The translations under genes were made by a program, and so were the position numbers. From a bacterium (GTDB lineage Bacteria > Patescibacteriota > Minisyncoccia > Minisyncoccales > JANBVM01), in assembly GCA_030591065.1 (NCBI GenBank), contig JAUVBU010000017.1, positions 1-10,583 on the forward strand: a DNA stretch of 10,583 nucleotides. Direction: 5' to 3'. Below the pieces are notes generated by a model that was given only the letters and a program-made list of their open reading frames with translations, did no database searches and was not told the DNA's origin. Positions 5,572 to 10,583 of the stretch are shown in pieces (the first letter of the stretch is position 1; every line of letters begins with the position of its first letter).

Positions 5572-6171
5572 TTACCACTTTACATAAAACTCGTGAGATT
5601 CGTCTCCCTTAAAAGTACATTTTTTTTCTTCGCATACCGTCGGAGTTCCTACCACCATTTTAATAACATTGCCAAAATAACCTTCTAAAAGTTGACAATG
5701 AAAGGGATGTAAGGCAAAATTTTTGACTGATAGAATTCCTTTTTTCTCTTCTTTGTTAAATTCCGTAACTTCGAGGTCTCCAGTTGTATAATATTTTCTC
5801 CACATTTCTGGTGCTTTTTTAGATAAAACATCAAGTGAAACAAAAAACTTCATAAAAAGCTTTAAAATTAAAGATGTTTTAGTTTGAAAAGTTCCCATTC
5901 TAGCAAAATCTTCTTTGGTAAAATTAAAAAGCTCTCTAATAACTACAAGCTCTATACCTCTTAATCCTAAAGGAAAGAAATCTGTAGCTTTCATTTCTTT
6001 ATACTTAATTGGGTACCCAAGCTCTGCCATCCTTTCTTCTAATTTAACTAAACCTTCTTCTCCTTTTTCTTTTACAATAAAATTTCCGTCAGCTTTAAAT
6101 GAAGCACCTCTAGATTCTCCTTTAATCTCTATTAGTTTTTGAAGAAGTTCTTTTGTAATTTTTTCTTCCAT
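5572..6171 (-). CDS. V4R/DUF2378-like protein, paralog 3 of 4
   Basis: 199 aa, closest to paralog 1: by hand count about three quarters of residues are identical and there are no gaps. Conserved blocks are GESRG (18-22), AELGYPIKYK (49-58), DFFPLGLRG (64-72), a hydrophobic helix (100-115), PEMWRKYYTTGDL (121-133), HPFHCQLLEGYF (155-166), CEEKKC (180-185) and KGDESHEFYVKW (188-199). The conserved cysteines and histidines near the C-terminus suggest ligand or metal binding in the cytoplasm. It starts 34 nt after paralog 2 and ends 33 nt before paralog 4, so it is probably on one polycistronic mRNA. The leader just before the ATG (AAATAAAAAAAC) is the same as that of paralog 4 and has no Shine-Dalgarno sequence. 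Confidence 0.85.
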   Translation of the reverse strand: MEEKITKELLQKLIEIKGESRGASFKADGNFIVKEKGEEGLVKLEERMAELGYPIKYKEMKATDFFPLGLRGIELVVIRELFNFTKEDFARMGTFQTKTSLILKLFMKFFVSLDVLSKKAPEMWRKYYTTGDLEVTEFNKEEKKGILSVKNFALHPFHCQLLEGYFGNVIKMVVGTPTVCEEKKCTFKGDESHEFYVKW

Positions 6172-6205
6172 GTTTTTTTATTTAAAACTTTTTTAATTAG
6201 AAATT

Positions 6206-6805
6206 TTACCACTTTAATAGAAACTCGTGGTGTTCATCTCCCCTATAAATACATTTTTCTTCTTCGCAAGTAGCTTTACCGTTTACCATCATTTGGATAA
6301 TAGTAACAAAAGTTCCAATAAGAATTTGACAATGGAGAGGATGAAACTTAAAGTTTTCTAACTTAAAAGAAGCACATTTTTTTTCTTTATCAAAATTTGT
6401 TATTTTCAGCTCCCCAATAGTAAAATATTTTCTCCATATTTTAGGAGTCTCTCTTTGCATTTTTTCAAATGAAACAAAATACTTCATAAAAAGTCTAATA
6501 ATTAAAGAAGATTTAACGTGAAAGCTTCCAATTTCTTGAAATTTTTTATTCTCATAATTAAAAAGTCTTTTTATAACTAAAAGAACGATAGCTTCTACCC
6601 CTAAAGGAATAAAGGAGGTTGATCTTATTTCTTTAAATTTTATTGGACGACCAAGATCCTCCATTGCTTTTTCTAACTTTTCCAAGCCTTCTTTTCCTTC
6701 TTCTTTAAAAACAAAATCGGCATGGGTTTTCACTCCCATTCCTCTTACTTCTCCTTTAAGATTTAATAGCTCGTCAAACTCTCTTCCTGAAATTATTTTC
6801 TCCAT
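6206..6805 (-). CDS. V4R/DUF2378-like protein, paralog 2 of 4 (most divergent)
   Basis: 199 aa, the outlier of the set but still alignable to the others without gaps. It starts MEKIISGREF, not MEE(K/Q)ITKE, has SFIPLGVEA (63-71) for DFFPLGLRG, and PKIWRKYFTIGEL (121-133) for PEMWRKYYTTGDL. The C-terminal signature is fully kept: HPLHCQILIGTF (155-166), CEEEKC (180-185) and RGDEHHEFLLKW (188-199). Retention of H155, C159, C180, C185 and H193 despite divergence elsewhere argues that these residues matter for function. It lacks the basic residue after PLG(L/V) that the other three have, and carries an extra cysteine at 144. It lies 29 nt after paralog 1. Function unknown. Confidence 0.85.
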   Translation of the reverse strand: MEKIISGREFDELLNLKGEVRGMGVKTHADFVFKEEGKEGLEKLEKAMEDLGRPIKFKEIRSTSFIPLGVEAIVLLVIKRLFNYENKKFQEIGSFHVKSSLIIRLFMKYFVSFEKMQRETPKIWRKYFTIGELKITNFDKEKKCASFKLENFKFHPLHCQILIGTFVTIIQMMVNGKATCEEEKCIYRGDEHHEFLLKW

Positions 6806-6834
6806 AAATTCTTAATCTCGATTTATTGAATATT

Positions 6835-7434
6835 TTACCACTTTGCCATAAACTCGTGATGGTCATCTCCCTTAAATATACATTTTGTTTCTTCGCAAAC
6901 AACTGGAACTCCAACTACCATTTTAACGGCATTGGCAAAATAACCTTCAAGAAGTTGGCAATGAAAAGGATGAAGAGCAAAATCAGTGAGAGTTAAAATT
7001 AAATATTTTTCTGCGGTATTATGTTCTGTTACTTTTAAGTCTCCGGTTGTATAATACTTTCTCCACATTTCTGGCACTTTTTTAGATAAGACATCAATCG
7101 AAACAAAAAACTTCAGAAAAAGCTTTAAAATTAAAGATATTTTAGTTTGGAATATCCCCATTTGAGCAAAGTCTTCTTTGGTAAAACTAAAAAGCTCTCT
7201 AATAACTAGGAGCTCTATACCTCTTAATCCTGAAGGAAAGAAATCTGTAGCTTTCATTTTTTTGTATTTGATAGGATAACCAAGTTCTGCCAACCTTTTT
7301 TCTAATTTTATTAAACCCTCTTCTCCTTTTTCTTTTATAATAAAATCTCCGTCAGCTTTAAAAGCAGCTCCTCGAGATTCTCCTTCAATTCCTGACAATC
7401 TCTCAAGGGCTTCCTTTGTAATTTGTTCTTCCAT
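6835..7434 (-). CDS. V4R/DUF2378-like protein, paralog 1 of 4 (first in transcript)
   Basis: 199 aa; first gene behind the strong array promoter. It shows GESRG (18-22), AELGYPIKYK (49-58), FFPSGLRGIELLVIRELF (65-82; S68 replaces the L of the other three), PEMWRKYYTTGDL (121-133), HPFHCQLLEGYF (155-166), CEETKC (180-185) and KGDDHHEFMAKW (188-199). No transmembrane or signal segment is seen; residues 100-115 are hydrophobic but are probably a buried helix. The arrangement of an N-terminal helical region and a C-terminal C...C..C-GD-H-F block resembles V4R/DUF2378-like ligand-binding folds; I hold the name loosely. The leader is about 35 nt, A/T-rich, without a Shine-Dalgarno sequence. Confidence 0.85.
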   Translation of the reverse strand: MEEQITKEALERLSGIEGESRGAAFKADGDFIIKEKGEEGLIKLEKRLAELGYPIKYKKMKATDFFPSGLRGIELLVIRELFSFTKEDFAQMGIFQTKISLILKLFLKFFVSIDVLSKKVPEMWRKYYTTGDLKVTEHNTAEKYLILTLTDFALHPFHCQLLEGYFANAVKMVVGVPVVCEETKCIFKGDDHHEFMAKW

Positions 7435-7475
7435 GATTTTAGTTAAATATTCTTATTTAAAATAAATTATATTTA

Positions 7476-7504
7476 ATTATAACAAAAAATTAAAAAACAA
7501 CCAA
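7476..7504 (-). promoter_or_regulatory. Strong promoter of the four-paralog array
   Basis: TTGGTT (7504-7499), 17-nt spacer, perfect TATAAT (7481-7476) preceded by TGT (7484-7482), an extended -10. The start would be near 7469, about 35 nt before paralog 1. The same TTGGTT-17-TATAAT pair stands before ppaC. It lies just after the terminator of the upstream gene. Confidence 0.68.
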
Positions 7505-7524
7505 AAGTTTTTAATAAGAAAAGG

Positions 7525-7556
7525 AAAACGCCGCACCTTAAAAAGGACGGCGTTTT
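7525..7556 (-). terminator. Terminator of the DUF5679-like gene
   Basis: AAAACGCCG (7525-7533) pairs with CGGCGTTTT (7548-7556), and CCTT/AAGG can pair inside. On the minus strand the stem ends in TTTTCCTTTTC. It begins 21 nt after the stop of the small zinc-ribbon gene. A plus-strand role is possible but no plus gene is nearby. Confidence 0.75.
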
Positions 7557-7577
7557 AAAAAAACTTCTTAGAAAATT

Positions 7578-7739
7578 TTAGTCTGCTTTTCCTAAAATTC
7601 TAAACATTTTTGTTCCACATTTTGGGCATTCTCCCTTCATAGCTCTTCTTTTTGTTCCTCCTTTTCCGTTCATAACAATTTCTTTAGGGTCTTTCATTTC
7701 CTGTTTAGCTTTACATTTTACGCAATATGCTGTTGTCAT
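7578..7739 (-). CDS. Small zinc-ribbon protein, DUF5679-like
   Basis: 53-aa protein found by translating the minus strand by hand from the ATG at 7739 to TAA at 7578. It reads MTTAYCVKCKAKQEMKDP at the start and ECPKCGTKMFRILGKAD at the end. Two CxxC knuckles (C6/C9 and C38/C41) flank a basic middle (KGGTKRRAMK), which predicts a zinc ribbon able to bind nucleic acid or protein. The YCVKCK...MKDP...CPxCGTKM(F/Y)R layout fits DUF5679, a family I recall mainly from candidate-phylum bacteria, Actinobacteria and Chloroflexi. It has its own terminator and lies between the array and the Nudix/HD operon. Its function is not known to me. Confidence 0.85.
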   Translation of the reverse strand: MTTAYCVKCKAKQEMKDPKEIVMNGKGGTKRRAMKGECPKCGTKMFRILGKAD

Positions 7740-8003
7740 AATAATAATTAAATAAATTAGACCACTTACTAAAAGTTTGTTTTTTAAAAAATTAACATAT
7801 AAAGTCTTAACTTATAAATATTAATAATTTAAACTTATTACTTTTAATAAAAGGCTATTACTTACCCGTCACAATTATTGTTTCACAATGTCGTGACAGA
7901 GAGATTGAGAATTTTACAAGAATTCTCTAATCTTTTTAATAAAAGGTTTATCCTATTTAGTATCGACCTTTTTATATTAACATTTTCTTTAACTTATTTT
8001 AGC
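7740..8003. other. Non-coding stretch with hairpins and a short repeat
   Basis: 264 nt between the Nudix and DUF5679 genes (both minus) with no credible ORF. It holds CTTTTAATAAAAGG (7841-7854), repeated as CTTTTTAATAAAAGG (7932-7946); a nested stem GTCAC...GTGAC (7868-7872/7893-7897) around ATTG-TTTCA-CAAT; TTGTGA twice on the minus strand, 14 nt apart; and the orphan terminator. The DUF5679 promoter must lie here, but no convincing boxes were found. Confidence 0.5.
7902..7937 (+). terminator. Orphan plus-strand terminator
   Basis: AGATTGAGAATT (7902-7913) pairs with AATTCTC-T-AATCT (7921-7933): 12 pairs with one bulged T, a 7-nt loop, then TTTT (7934-7937) directly on the plus strand. No plus-strand gene lies upstream within this region, so it may end a small plus-strand RNA. 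Confidence 0.5.
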
Positions 8004-8552
8004 TTATTTCTTAAAAAAAGAATAGCCTAAGGATTCCAGCGCTACAGCAAAAATAGTTTTACCATCTACTATCTTTCCTTTTCTTATCATAGACACCATT
8101 TCTTGTAAATCAAAAAGTTTTACATTATCTATAATTTCATTTTCATCAAGATGCTGTTTTCCTTTTTTTAACATATCAGATCTAAAAATATAATGATATT
8201 CTTCTGTGTATCCAGGAGAAGCATAAAACTCTGCTATCTTTTCTATTTTTCTTGCTTTAAAACCAGTTTCTTCCTCTAGTTCTCTTTTGGCGCCAACACT
8301 AGGCCTCTCTCCTTTTTCTAGTTTTCCAGCTGGAAGTTCCCACAATTCCTTTTTAGCAGGAAAACGATATTGTTTAACTAAAACTATCTTATTTTCTTTT
8401 GTTATAGCTAAAACGCTAACTGTCTTAGAAAAAATCAAAACTTCTTTTTTTATCTTTTTTTTCCCAATACTCCAATCAATAACCTTTAAAGACAGTTCTT
8501 GTCCACTATATACCTTTTTTGTTTTTATTATTTTGATTTTATCTTTTTTCAT
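8004..8552 (-). CDS. Nudix hydrolase, ADP-ribose pyrophosphatase type
   Basis: 182-aa Nudix enzyme, predicted to cleave ADP-ribose or a related nucleoside diphosphate derivative to the monophosphates. The Nudix box is complete at residues 76-98: G76, E82, then RELEEETGF at 90-98 (pattern GX5EX7REUXEEXGU). Upstream are VLVKQYRFPAKKELWELPAGK, and downstream ASPGYTEEYHYIF (111-123), the SPG(F/Y)(T/S)-E signature of the ADP-ribose pyrophosphatase/NudF branch. The ATG overlaps the stop of the HD gene by four bases (ATGA at 8552-8549), so translation is likely coupled. There is no clear U-tailed terminator directly after it. The exact substrate is uncertain. Confidence 0.9.
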   Translation of the reverse strand: MKKDKIKIIKTKKVYSGQELSLKVIDWSIGKKKIKKEVLIFSKTVSVLAITKENKIVLVKQYRFPAKKELWELPAGKLEKGERPSVGAKRELEEETGFKARKIEKIAEFYASPGYTEEYHYIFRSDMLKKGKQHLDENEIIDNVKLFDLQEMVSMIRKGKIVDGKTIFAVALESLGYSFFKK

Positions 8553-9103
8553 AAACCTAGTTCTGATGAAATTTTTTTCATTGAAGACAATATGATTCCT
8601 ATAAACTCTTCTAAGGATAAGCTTAAATACTCCTCACACTTAGCAATATTTTCCCTATTAGCTCCCCTAGCAAAAGCTTTCTCTCTAAAACGCTTTAAAA
8701 TACTTTCCGTTTTTAAATCATTAATCTTTTTTGAAGGCAAGACAAGAGTTGCAGCAACTATTAAACCAGTCAAGGGGTCTGTACAAAACAAGGCTTTGGC
8801 TATTAATGTTTTTGGTTTAACGCCATGAGCTTCGTTGTGAGTTAAAACTGCTTCACAGAAATCTTTATTAAAACCTGCTTCTCTCAACATTTCTGATCCT
8901 TTTTTAGAATGGAAATTAATATCTCCAGCTGTTTTTTCATAATCAATGTCGTGTAGCAATCCGCAAGTTTTCCACTCCTCAATTTCTTCGTTAAAATACT
9001 TAGCTAATCCCCCCATTCCAGCCTCTACAGCTAAACTATGTTTAATTAGATTCTTGTTCTTAAGATTTTCTTTTAAAAATTCTAAAGCTTGCTCTCTATT
9101 CAT
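8549..9103 (-). CDS. HD-domain (HDIG-type) phosphohydrolase
   Basis: Predicted metal-dependent phosphohydrolase of 184 aa. With start at ATG 9103 the HD residues are H22 (NLIKHSLAVE), H51-D52 (LLHDIDYE), H65 (FHSKKGSEML), H89 (LTHNEAHG) and D109 (FCTDPLTGLIVA), an HDIG-like pattern common in small bacterial HD proteins. An upstream in-frame ATG at 9121 would add six residues (MLIFKI), but the predicted transcription start near 9117 falls inside that extension, favouring 9103. The gene ends in TGA, inside the ATGA that starts the Nudix gene, so the pair forms a coupled operon. Substrate unknown; nucleotides or cyclic nucleotides are typical for the family. Confidence 0.87.
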   Translation of the reverse strand: MNREQALEFLKENLKNKNLIKHSLAVEAGMGGLAKYFNEEIEEWKTCGLLHDIDYEKTAGDINFHSKKGSEMLREAGFNKDFCEAVLTHNEAHGVKPKTLIAKALFCTDPLTGLIVAATLVLPSKKINDLKTESILKRFREKAFARGANRENIAKCEEYLSLSLEEFIGIILSSMKKISSELGL

Positions 9104-9123
9104 AATTTTAAATATTAACATAA

Positions 9124-9152
9124 TTTATAAGAAGTTTAAATAAAAAAAGCAA
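9124..9152 (-). promoter_or_regulatory. Promoter of the HD-Nudix operon
   Basis: TTGCTT (9152-9147), 17-nt spacer, TATAAA (9129-9124) on the minus strand. The -35 box is built from the last bases of the upstream terminator stem and its T-run, so the two units are packed without spare DNA. The start near 9117 gives a leader of about 14 nt before ATG 9103. Confidence 0.5.
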
Positions 9153-9168
9153 GCTATATACAGCTTGC
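9149..9168 (-). terminator. Terminator of the 145-aa unknown gene
   Basis: GCAAGCT (9149-9155) and AGCTTGC (9162-9168) form a perfect 7-bp stem with a 6-nt loop. On the minus strand it is followed by seven T (9148-9142). It begins 6 nt past the stop codon. A-runs on the other side make a plus-strand role unlikely. Confidence 0.85.
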
Positions 9169-9174
9169 AAAAAA

Positions 9175-9612
9175 TTAAATTATGTAATTAAGTTGATTTT
9201 CTTTTTCTTCTGAATTAACTGGAATAACATTAAATAAAGCAGCTAAAACAAATTCGTCTAAATTATCGACTTCCACTCTTTCGGAAAAAGATAAAGTTAA
9301 TTCATGAAGTCCTTCAAAAAGATTAAATCCCAAAAATTCTAATCCACCGGCCCTCAAAATTAACTCCTTAGCAAAGGTAATAATTCCCTTGCTTATTCTA
9401 TCTTTTTTTTCTTTTTTACGGACAACAATTTTTCCACTCTTATTTTTTTTAAACGAACATTTAAATTTCGGTAAATTAACCCGAAAATTTTCTAGAACCT
9501 CTGGGAAATAATATATAATTTTTTCCCGAGTCGATATGGCCCTAGACCACATAAATTCCATAAAATCACCTCTGTCTTGTGTTTTAATAAAATTATCCCA
9601 ATTAGTCAACAT
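9175..9612 (-). CDS. Uncharacterised 145-aa protein
   Basis: Not recognised. The ATG at 9612 is preferred over an in-frame TTG at 9615, which adds one residue. The N-terminal part (1-50) is aromatic-rich (NWDNF, FMEFMWSRA, IIYYFPEVLENF). The middle, about residues 51-73, is very basic (KCSFKKNKSGKIVVRKKEKK). The C-terminal half alternates hydrophobic stretches (GIITFAKELILRAGGLEFLGFNLF) with acidic ones (ERVEVDNLDEF) and ends SEEKENQLNYII. No signal peptide, transmembrane helix, CxxC pair or known catalytic motif was seen. A strong terminator right after the stop supports a real transcription unit. It is divergent from ppaC with only 44 nt between starts, so their promoters must overlap. Base composition matches the neighbours. 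Confidence 0.75.
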   Translation of the reverse strand: MLTNWDNFIKTQDRGDFMEFMWSRAISTREKIIYYFPEVLENFRVNLPKFKCSFKKNKSGKIVVRKKEKKDRISKGIITFAKELILRAGGLEFLGFNLFEGLHELTLSFSERVEVDNLDEFVLAALFNVIPVNSEEKENQLNYII

Positions 9613-9620
9613 CAAAATGG

Positions 9621-9649
9621 TTGGTTTCTCTTTTTTCTTAAGATATAAT
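9621..9649 (+). promoter_or_regulatory. Promoter of ppaC
   Basis: TTGGTT (9621-9626), 17-nt spacer, perfect TATAAT (9644-9649). The expected start (7-8 nt after the -10) is T9656 or A9657, and A9657 is the A of the ppaC ATG. The transcript is therefore predicted to be leaderless. The boxes match those of the array promoter. Confidence 0.65.
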
Positions 9650-9656
9650 AAAAGAT

Positions 9657-10577
9657 ATGAAAAATATATATGTTACTGGACATAAAAACCCAGACACAGA
9701 TACTATTTGCTCTGCAATTGCTTACGCCAACTATTTAAATAAAAAAGGTAAAAAAGCTATAGCTTGTAGAACTGGAAAAATAAACCCTGAAACAAAGTTT
9801 GTTTTAGATTATTTTAAAGTTAAAACTCCCTTACTTTTATCTAGCGTTAAAGACAAAAAAATTGTCTTAGTTGATCATAACGAAAAAACTCAAACTCCAA
9901 ATGATATTGAAAAAGCAGAGATTGTAGAAGTTATTGACCACCACAAAGTTAGTTTTGAATCTAAGCTCCCTATTTTTTTCCACACAGAACCATTAGGAGC
10001 TACCGCAACTATTATTGCCAAAAAATACTGTCAAAACAAAATAAGTTTTTCTAAAAAAATAGCTGGCCTTTTATTGTCAGCAATCCTTTCTGATACCGTA
10101 GTTTTCCGATCACCAACTACTACCTCAGAAGATATTAAAGTTGCTAAGGCCTTGGCAAAAATTGCCAAGATTAAAAACATCAAAGAGTTTGGATTTAAAG
10201 TTAAAAAAGCTAAATCCAGCTTAAAGGGACTGAAAGCTAAAGATATAATCTTTGCTGATTTTAAAGACTTTAAGGTAGGAAAGTTCCGATTTGGTATAGG
10301 TCAAGTTGAACTTTGCGGATTAGAAGAAATAAACGAAAAAAAACAAGAAATAATTATTGAGCTAAAAAAATCAGCTAAATCTAAAAAATACGATCTTCTA
10401 CTACTTGTTGCTACCGATATCATGAAAATGGGTTCTCTTTTTCTTTTCTGGGAAAAAGAAAACTATATAGAAAAGGCTTTCTCAAAAAAACAAAAAGATA
10501 ATATGGTCTATTTAAAAGGAGTAATGTCTAGAAAAAAACAAGTTGTTCCCCCTTTAACGAAACTGTTTAAGAGTTAA
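9657..10577 (+). CDS. ppaC: Manganese-dependent inorganic pyrophosphatase (family II)
   Basis: Cytosolic DHH/DHHA2 enzyme that hydrolyses pyrophosphate to phosphate and so pulls biosynthetic reactions forward. 306 aa, the usual length of about 310. The N-terminal DHH domain has GHKNPDTDT (8-16; H9, D13, D15), VDHNE (72-76), DHHK (94-97) and LLSAILSDT (139-147, D146), the metal ligands of the family. The DHHA2 domain ends with SRKKQVVPPL (291-300), the substrate-binding SRKKQ motif. No CBS or DRTGG regulatory insert is present, so it is the simple constitutive form. The start is fixed by homology at the N-terminus (MKNIYVTGHKNPDTD) and by the promoter, which leaves no room for a leader or Shine-Dalgarno sequence. 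The stop is six bases before the window end. Confidence 0.96.
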   Translation: MKNIYVTGHKNPDTDTICSAIAYANYLNKKGKKAIACRTGKINPETKFVLDYFKVKTPLLLSSVKDKKIVLVDHNEKTQTPNDIEKAEIVEVIDHHKVSFESKLPIFFHTEPLGATATIIAKKYCQNKISFSKKIAGLLLSAILSDTVVFRSPTTTSEDIKVAKALAKIAKIKNIKEFGFKVKKAKSSLKGLKAKDIIFADFKDFKVGKFRFGIGQVELCGLEEINEKKQEIIIELKKSAKSKKYDLLLLVATDIMKMGSLFLFWEKENYIEKAFSKKQKDNMVYLKGVMSRKKQVVPPLTKLFKS

Positions 10578-10583
10578 TTTAAA

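Noticed and set aside
4939..7434. CRISPR-like or mobile repeat array
   Set aside because: The periodicity of about 630 nt comes from intact protein-coding paralogs; no inverted terminal repeats, transposase or short spacer-repeat pattern is present.

Overview
The window is AT-rich (roughly two thirds A+T by eye) and reads as bacterial chromosome, not a mobile element. Several features point to Candidatus Patescibacteria (CPR), perhaps Parcubacteria: compact genes, almost no Shine-Dalgarno sequences, a 53-aa DUF5679-type zinc-ribbon protein, a zinc-type bL28, an adenylate-kinase-like protein with long N- and C-terminal extensions, and a standalone ComEC-type metallo-beta-lactamase domain. This assignment is an inference; no marker in the window settles it. 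Gene ends and stop codons fit the standard bacterial code.

Layout. (1) 1-1365, minus: the str cluster rpsL > rpsG > fusA, with fusA cut by the window edge. (2) 1578-2186, minus: an M50 site-2 protease, divergent from rpmB (bL28, plus, 2294-2515). Their promoters overlap. (3) tRNA-Pro(GGG), 2567-2639, plus. It is followed by two hairpins with the same 8-bp arms and by an apparent minus-strand structured small RNA (about 2860 to 2698) with its own promoter and terminator. The fold of this RNA recalls 6S RNA. (4) 2905-4876, minus: a ComEC-like MBL protein, then the adenylate-kinase-like protein. (5) 4939-7434, minus: four tandem paralogous genes, each exactly 199 codons plus stop, behind one strong extended -10 promoter and ending at a strong terminator. 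This array is the most distinctive part of the window. (6) 7578-7739, minus: the DUF5679-like protein. Upstream of it is a 264-nt non-coding stretch with an orphan plus-strand terminator. (7) 8004-9103, minus: an HD-domain hydrolase translationally coupled to a Nudix hydrolase (ATGA overlap). (8) 9175-9612, minus: a 145-aa protein of unknown function. (9) 9657-10577, plus: ppaC, a family II inorganic pyrophosphatase that appears to be transcribed as a leaderless mRNA.

How the genes fit together. Most genes are core translation (S12, S7, EF-G, L28, tRNA-Pro) or nucleotide and phosphate housekeeping (NMP kinase, Nudix, HD hydrolase, pyrophosphatase). The unexplained parts are the four-paralog array, the small RNA candidate, the orphan terminator region near 7840-7946 and the 145-aa protein. 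Recognisable promoters (TTGNNN-N17-TATAAT-like) and U-tailed hairpins divide the window into short transcription units.
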